DNA from: Kribbella rubisoli
GTDB lineage: Bacteria; Actinomycetota; Actinomycetes; Propionibacteriales; Kribbellaceae
DNA length: 64,000 bases
Assembly: GCF_004217145.1 (NCBI RefSeq)
Contig: NZ_SHKR01000017.1
Span: forward strand, 1 to 64,000
Direction of reading: 5' to 3'
Shown here: positions 60,604 to 64,000 of the stretch, piece after piece
How positions within the stretch are numbered: position 1 is the stretch's first letter
How the letters are laid out: each line of letters begins with the position of its first letter
Notes under the pieces: generated by a model
What the model was told of the DNA's origin: nothing
The model's database searches: none
Seen by the model: only the letters and a program-made list of their open reading frames with translations
Translations under genes and position numbers: made by a program

Positions 60604-60816
60604 ATGAGCGAGCATCAGGATCCGAAGCCATCACCCCCGAACTCGGGCGACGGCTGGCGGGTCCTGTCCTACTTGATCGGCGGTGTCCTGATCTACGGGG
60701 GCATCGGCTTCGGGCTGGATCGCCTCTTCGGCACCGAATTCTTGCTTCCGGTGGGCATCGTCCTCGGTGCCGGGCTCACCATCTTGTTGCTGCACTTCCG
60801 GTACGGAAAGTCCTGA
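60604..60816 (+). CDS. AtpZ/AtpI-superfamily small membrane protein
   Basis: 70 aa from the ATG at 60604; a GTG two codons earlier is in frame. Two hydrophobic helices (LSYLIGGVLIYGGIGFGLDRLF and LPVGIVLGAGLTILLLHF), the pattern of the AtpZ family that accompanies atpB. It probably helps Fo assembly or Mg2+/Ca2+ passage, as inferred for AtpZ. It is 118 bp ahead of atpB. A competing ORF in another frame from 60477 was rejected. Confidence 0.78.
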   Translation: MSEHQDPKPSPPNSGDGWRVLSYLIGGVLIYGGIGFGLDRLFGTEFLLPVGIVLGAGLTILLLHFRYGKS

Positions 60817-60934
60817 CCCCCTCGGGGACTGGCGCGATCCGCACCGGGTCTGACGTTGTTGACCGCCATGCCCTGAGCCGCCCTGCCCTTACTTACAAGG
60901 CGTCCGACTTGAGCACGACGCGAGAGGAGACCCG

Positions 60935-61717
60935 GTGATAGCCGGCGTTCCGACCGAGTTCATCCCGCCCGGTCCCCAGAACTTCGACACCCCGCCCATC
61001 ATCGACGGCGTGGAGTGGTTCACCAAGCCTGTGCTGGTGTCCGCGCTGTCCGTCGTCGTGATCATCTGGTTCTACTGGGCAGCGTCCCGCAAGGCCGCCA
61101 TCGTCCCGAGCAGGCTGCAGTTCGCGGGGGAGTTGGGCTACAACTTCGTCCGCAACTCGATCGCCCGGGACGCGATCGGCAGCCAGGAGTACATGAAGTA
61201 CGTGCCGTACCTGTGCGGCCTGTTCTACTTCATCCTGCTGAACAACGTCGCCGGGACGATCCCGCTGGTCCAGTTCCCGACCTTCAGCCATATCGGCTGG
61301 GCGTACGCGGCCGCGATCATGAGCTGGATCATCTACAACGCGGTCGGTATCCGGAAGAAGGGCCTCTGGGGCTACTTCAAGCACCAGACGATGCCGGCCG
61401 GTGTCCCGGTCTGGCTGATGCCGCTGATGATCCCGATCGAGTTCATCTCGAACATCGTGGTCCGGCCGATCTCGCTGAGCCTGCGGTTGTTCGCGAACAT
61501 GTTCGCCGGTCACATCCTGCTGCTGGTGTTCGTGCTCGGCGGCCACTACATGGTGTTCGAGTCCGGGAACGTCCTGCTCGGCGGCGTCGGCGTCATCACG
61601 TTCATCTTCGGTCTCGCGATCGCCGGGCTGGAGCTGTTCGTCCAGGCCATCCAGGCGTACATCTTCGTGGTGCTGACCGCGCAGTACATCGGCAGCGCCA
61701 TCGCCGACGAGCACTGA
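60935..61717 (+). CDS. atpB: ATP synthase Fo subunit a
   Basis: 260 aa from the GTG at 60935 (GAGAGGAGAC upstream). Multi-pass membrane protein with the proton-half-channel Arg in SLSLRLFANMFAGH, and GLELFVQAIQAYIF near the C-terminus. Begins VIAGVPTEFIPPGPQNF, the usual actinobacterial N-terminus. Works with the c-ring to couple proton flow to rotation. Confidence 0.97.
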   Translation: MIAGVPTEFIPPGPQNFDTPPIIDGVEWFTKPVLVSALSVVVIIWFYWAASRKAAIVPSRLQFAGELGYNFVRNSIARDAIGSQEYMKYVPYLCGLFYFILLNNVAGTIPLVQFPTFSHIGWAYAAAIMSWIIYNAVGIRKKGLWGYFKHQTMPAGVPVWLMPLMIPIEFISNIVVRPISLSLRLFANMFAGHILLLVFVLGGHYMVFESGNVLLGGVGVITFIFGLAIAGLELFVQAIQAYIFVVLTAQYIGSAIADEH

Positions 61718-61756
61718 TCCGCAGTACCCCTCCATAGACCCGTAGTAACGGAAACC

Positions 61757-61773
61757 CGGATAGTCCCTATCCG
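61757..61773 (+). promoter_or_regulatory. hairpin upstream of atpE ribosome-binding site
   Basis: CGGATAG and CTATCCG form a perfect 7-bp stem with loop TCC, ending 5 bp before AAAGGAAAC of atpE. It lies in the 77-bp atpB-atpE gap. Could affect mRNA processing or the strong translation that subunit c needs. Confidence 0.4.
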
Positions 61774-61794
61774 TACCGAAAGGAAACACCTGAA

Positions 61795-62019
61795 ATGGCT
61801 CTCGAGATTGCCGGCAACATCGCAGTCCTCGGCTACGGCCTCGCCGCCATCGGCCCGGGCGTCGGCGTCGGTCTGATCTTCGCTGCCGTCATCAACGGCA
61901 CCGCGCGTCAGCCGGAGGCCCAGAGCAAGCTGCAGTCGATCGCGTGGATCGGCTTCGGCGTCACCGAGGTTCTGGCGATCATCGGTATCGCGCTCGCCTT
62001 CGTCTTCAAGGCCAGCTGA
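61795..62019 (+). CDS. atpE: ATP synthase Fo subunit c
   Basis: 74 aa, two transmembrane helices. The polar loop ARQPE lies between them and the proton-carrying carboxylate is Glu58 in [12 protein letters not shown]. The glycine-rich first helix ([13 protein letters not shown]) fits tight c-ring packing. Produced in many copies per complex; AAAGGAAAC upstream supports good initiation. Confidence 0.97.
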   Translation: MALEIAGNIAVLGYGLAAIGPGVGVGLIFAAVINGTARQPEAQSKLQSIAWIGFGVTEVLAIIGIALAFVFKAS

Positions 62020-62051
62020 CCCCTTTCCAGACTGACTGACAGGACGCAGAC

Positions 62052-62624
62052 ATGACGACGTTGGTGCTACCGCTCAGCGAGGCAGCCGGTGAGGACGTGA
62101 ACCCGCTGCTGCCGCACACCCCAGAGATCATCTTTGGCTTCGTCTTCCTGGTCCTGCTGGCCATCCTCTTCGCCAAGGTCGTCGTCCCGAAGTTCGAGAA
62201 GGCGTACGCCGATCGGACCGCGGCCATCGAAGGCGGCATGGAAGATGCCAAGCAGGCCCAGGCCGAGGCGAAGGCTGCACTGGACAAGTACAACGCGCAG
62301 CTGGCGGAGGCCCGCCAGGAAGCTGCGAAGATCCGCGAGGACGCCCGCGAGCAGGGTGCGGCGATCATCGCGGAGATGCGTGAGCAGGCGAACGCCGAGT
62401 CCGAGCGGATCGTCACGCACGCGCGCGCCCAGATCGACGCCGAGCGGGCCCAGGCGGTCGCCTCACTGCGCAGCGAGGTAGGCACGATGGCGACCACGCT
62501 GGCCGGCCGGATCGTCGGTGAGTCGCTCGAGGACGAGGCGCGTCAGCGCCGGACGGTCGAGCGCTTCCTGGCCGATCTCGAGGCGTCGGAGTCCGCGCGT
62601 CAGGCCGTCGGAACGGACGGCTGA
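62052..62624 (+). CDS. atpF: ATP synthase Fo subunit b
   Basis: 190 aa. One N-terminal membrane helix (IIFGFVFLVLLAILFAKVVV) followed by a long coiled coil rich in Ala, Glu, Gln and Arg (EDAKQAQAEAKAALDKYNAQLAEARQEA), as expected for the peripheral stalk. Not fused to delta, unlike mycobacteria. Overlaps atpH by the TGATG junction. Confidence 0.96.
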   Translation: MTTLVLPLSEAAGEDVNPLLPHTPEIIFGFVFLVLLAILFAKVVVPKFEKAYADRTAAIEGGMEDAKQAQAEAKAALDKYNAQLAEARQEAAKIREDAREQGAAIIAEMREQANAESERIVTHARAQIDAERAQAVASLRSEVGTMATTLAGRIVGESLEDEARQRRTVERFLADLEASESARQAVGTDG

Positions 62625-63421
62625 TGCGCGGCGCGTCGCACGAGTCACTCGCCCGGGCCGAAGAGGTCCTGGCGGGGACGACGCCGGTCGAGGGGCTGGG
62701 CAGCGAGCTGTTCTCGATCGCCCGGCTGGTGGACGGCAACGGCGCGCTCCGGCGCGCACTGACCGACCCGGCCCGTCCGGCCGGCTCGAAGGCGGATCTG
62801 GCCCAGCAGTTGTTCAGCGGCAAGATCTCCGCGACCGCGCTGGAGATCCTGACCGCCGCGGTGACCGGTCGCTGGGTCAGCGGCCGGGACCTGGGCGACG
62901 CCCTGGACCAGCTCAGCATCGAGGCCGAGGTGGCCTACGCCGACACCATGCGAAAGCTGGACGAGGTCGAGGACGAGCTGTTCCGGCTGGAGCGGGTGGT
63001 CGCGGCCGAGCGTGCGCTGGCCGACAAGCTCAGCGACCGCAGGATTCCGGTCGACCGGCGGCAGGAGCTGATCCGCGGACTGCTGCAGGGCAAGGCGGAT
63101 GCCACCACGGTGCGGCTGGTCGAGCGCGCGGTGGACGGCCGGGGCCGCAGCTTCGCGGCCTCGATGCGGGCCTACCAGGTCGCCGCGGCGGCCCGGCGGA
63201 ACGCCAGCATCGCGACCGTCCGGGTGGCTGCCCCGCTGACCGAGATGGAGCGCAGCCGGCTCGCTGCCGCGCTCGGACAGCAGTACGGCCGGGACATCCA
63301 GCTGAACGTGATCGTCGACCCGAACGTGGTCGGCGGCGTCCGGGTGGACATCGGCGACGAAGTGATCGACGGAACCATCGCGGCCAGGCTCGACGAAGCG
63401 CAACGGCGCATCGCGGGCTGA
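62624..63421 (+). CDS. atpH: ATP synthase F1 subunit delta
   Basis: 265 aa from the ATG at 62624. OSCP/delta fold: LARAEEVLAG near the N-terminus, and the C-terminal block VRVAAPLTEMERSRLAAALGQQYG with VDPNVVGGVRVDIGDEVIDGTIAARLD. Longer than E. coli delta (177 aa), as common in actinobacteria. Links the stalk to the top of the alpha/beta hexamer. Confidence 0.95.
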   Translation: MRGASHESLARAEEVLAGTTPVEGLGSELFSIARLVDGNGALRRALTDPARPAGSKADLAQQLFSGKISATALEILTAAVTGRWVSGRDLGDALDQLSIEAEVAYADTMRKLDEVEDELFRLERVVAAERALADKLSDRRIPVDRRQELIRGLLQGKADATTVRLVERAVDGRGRSFAASMRAYQVAAAARRNASIATVRVAAPLTEMERSRLAAALGQQYGRDIQLNVIVDPNVVGGVRVDIGDEVIDGTIAARLDEAQRRIAG

Positions 63422-63510
63422 ACCCCCTTAACGACATACAGCGGCGCTAAGGGTCGGGAAAGCCTTTAGAGCCACAACAGGCCAGCAAGGGTCAAGGAAG
63501 CAGGAACACA

Positions 63511-64000
63511 ATGGCTGAGCTCACGATCAGGCCGGAGGAGATCCGGGACGCCCTGGATCGCTTTGTCACCGAGTACCAACCGGAGCAGACCAGCGCCGAA
63601 GAGGTCGGCACGGTTGTCGACGCGGGTGACGGTATCGCGCACGTCGAGGGCCTGCCCTCGGTGATGACGAACGAACTGCTCGAGTTCGAGGACGGCACCC
63701 GGGGTATCGCGCTGAACCTCGACGTCCGCGACATCGGTGTCGTCGTCCTCGGTGAGTTCGACGGGATCGAGGAGGGCCAGCAGGTCCGCCGGACCGGCAG
63801 GGTGCTGTCGGTGCCGGTCGGCGAGGGCTACCTCGGCCGCGTGGTCGACCCGCTGGGCAAGCCGATCGACGGTCTGGGCGAGATCCAGAACCTCGAAGGC
63901 GAGCGGGCCCTGGAGTTGCAGGCGGCCGGCGTGATGGACCGCCAGGAGGTCCGCGAGCCGCTGCAGACCGGGATCAAGGCGATCGACGGCATGATCCCGA
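63511..64000 (+). CDS. atpA: ATP synthase F1 subunit alpha (5' part)
   Basis: First 163 residues; the gene runs past the window end. AAGGAAGCAGG precedes the ATG. N-terminal [19 protein letters not shown], beta-barrel domain [21 protein letters not shown], and [18 protein letters not shown], ending at [10 protein letters not shown] just before the P-loop. Typical subunit alpha is about 545 residues. Confidence 0.96.
   Translation, partial: MAELTIRPEEIRDALDRFVTEYQPEQTSAEEVGTVVDAGDGIAHVEGLPSVMTNELLEFEDGTRGIALNLDVRDIGVVVLGEFDGIEEGQQVRRTGRVLSVPVGEGYLGRVVDPLGKPIDGLGEIQNLEGERALELQAAGVMDRQEVREPLQTGIKAIDGMIP

Noticed and set aside
60477-60938. Open frame starting with an ATGA overlap after the AtpI-like gene
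   Set aside because: Most of it overlaps the AtpZ-like gene in another frame; the unique first 40 residues have no family resemblance and contain a dispersed repeat.

Overview
High-GC actinobacterial chromosome. The G+C-rich coding, many GTG starts, ATGA/GTGA gene overlaps, mycothiol-type DinB enzymes, a SARP regulator, an ECF42 sigma factor and the order argS-lysA-hom-thrC-thrB-rho-rpmE-prfA-prmC...tsaC-wecA-atp all fit the class. A Nocardioidaceae/Kribbella-like organism is my inference; no 16S gene is present to prove it.

Layout. 1-16.3 kb is a mosaic: a LysR regulator facing an SDR-cupin pair; two paralogous membrane proteins; a leftward MFS-cobG-cobH-cobIJ operon of the aerobic cobalamin pathway; DinB, MarR, APH-like kinase, DHA2 efflux pump, TMEM175-like channel, secreted carboxylesterase; and zwf-cobF. 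At 16.35-16.7 kb lies a broken dipeptidase E gene. 16.8-23.9 kb is a leftward sugar-acid operon (LacI regulator, 2-hydroxyacid dehydrogenase, mannonate dehydratase, mannitol-family dehydrogenase, MHS transporter, zinc alcohol dehydrogenase), which I read as an L-gulonate/L-idonate type route to KDG. 24-31 kb holds a YciI-ECF42 pair, VOC and DinB proteins, a Tat-exported beta-lactamase-fold hydrolase with a divergent HTH regulator, and an AKR/AraC divergent pair.

The most interesting region is 31.1-38.4 kb. A MerR-type regulator with a B12 domain carries the adenosylcobalamin photoreceptor motif W-x9-EH plus the lower-ligand His. It sits between two divergent, tightly overlapping operons. Leftward are an FAD oxidoreductase, a DUF1365 protein and a cyclopropane-fatty-acid-synthase-like methyltransferase, followed by a truncated SnoaL-like gene. 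Rightward are the regulator, an SDR/DUF2867 protein, an SRPBCC protein and an SDR. The shared intergenic region has back-to-back -35 boxes and two pairs of TGTCTA-type half-sites, each pair spaced 11 bp. It looks like a light/B12-controlled membrane-lipid modification module.

38.5-50.9 kb is conserved housekeeping: tRNA-Arg(CCG), PspC and lipoprotein genes, argS, the Lys/Thr biosynthesis genes, rho with a long Arg/Asp/Asn-rich insert, rpmE, prfA and prmC. 51-57.7 kb interrupts that conserved order with an unknown nuclease-fold-like gene of lower GC and a leftward adenosine deaminase-SARP-lipoprotein-phosphatase operon. 57.9-64 kb resumes with tsaC, a WecA-type transferase and the F1Fo ATP synthase operon (AtpI- and AtpZ-like genes, atpB, atpE, atpF, atpH, 5' part of atpA). 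The window ends inside atpA. No CRISPR array, rRNA, insertion sequence or prophage was seen.
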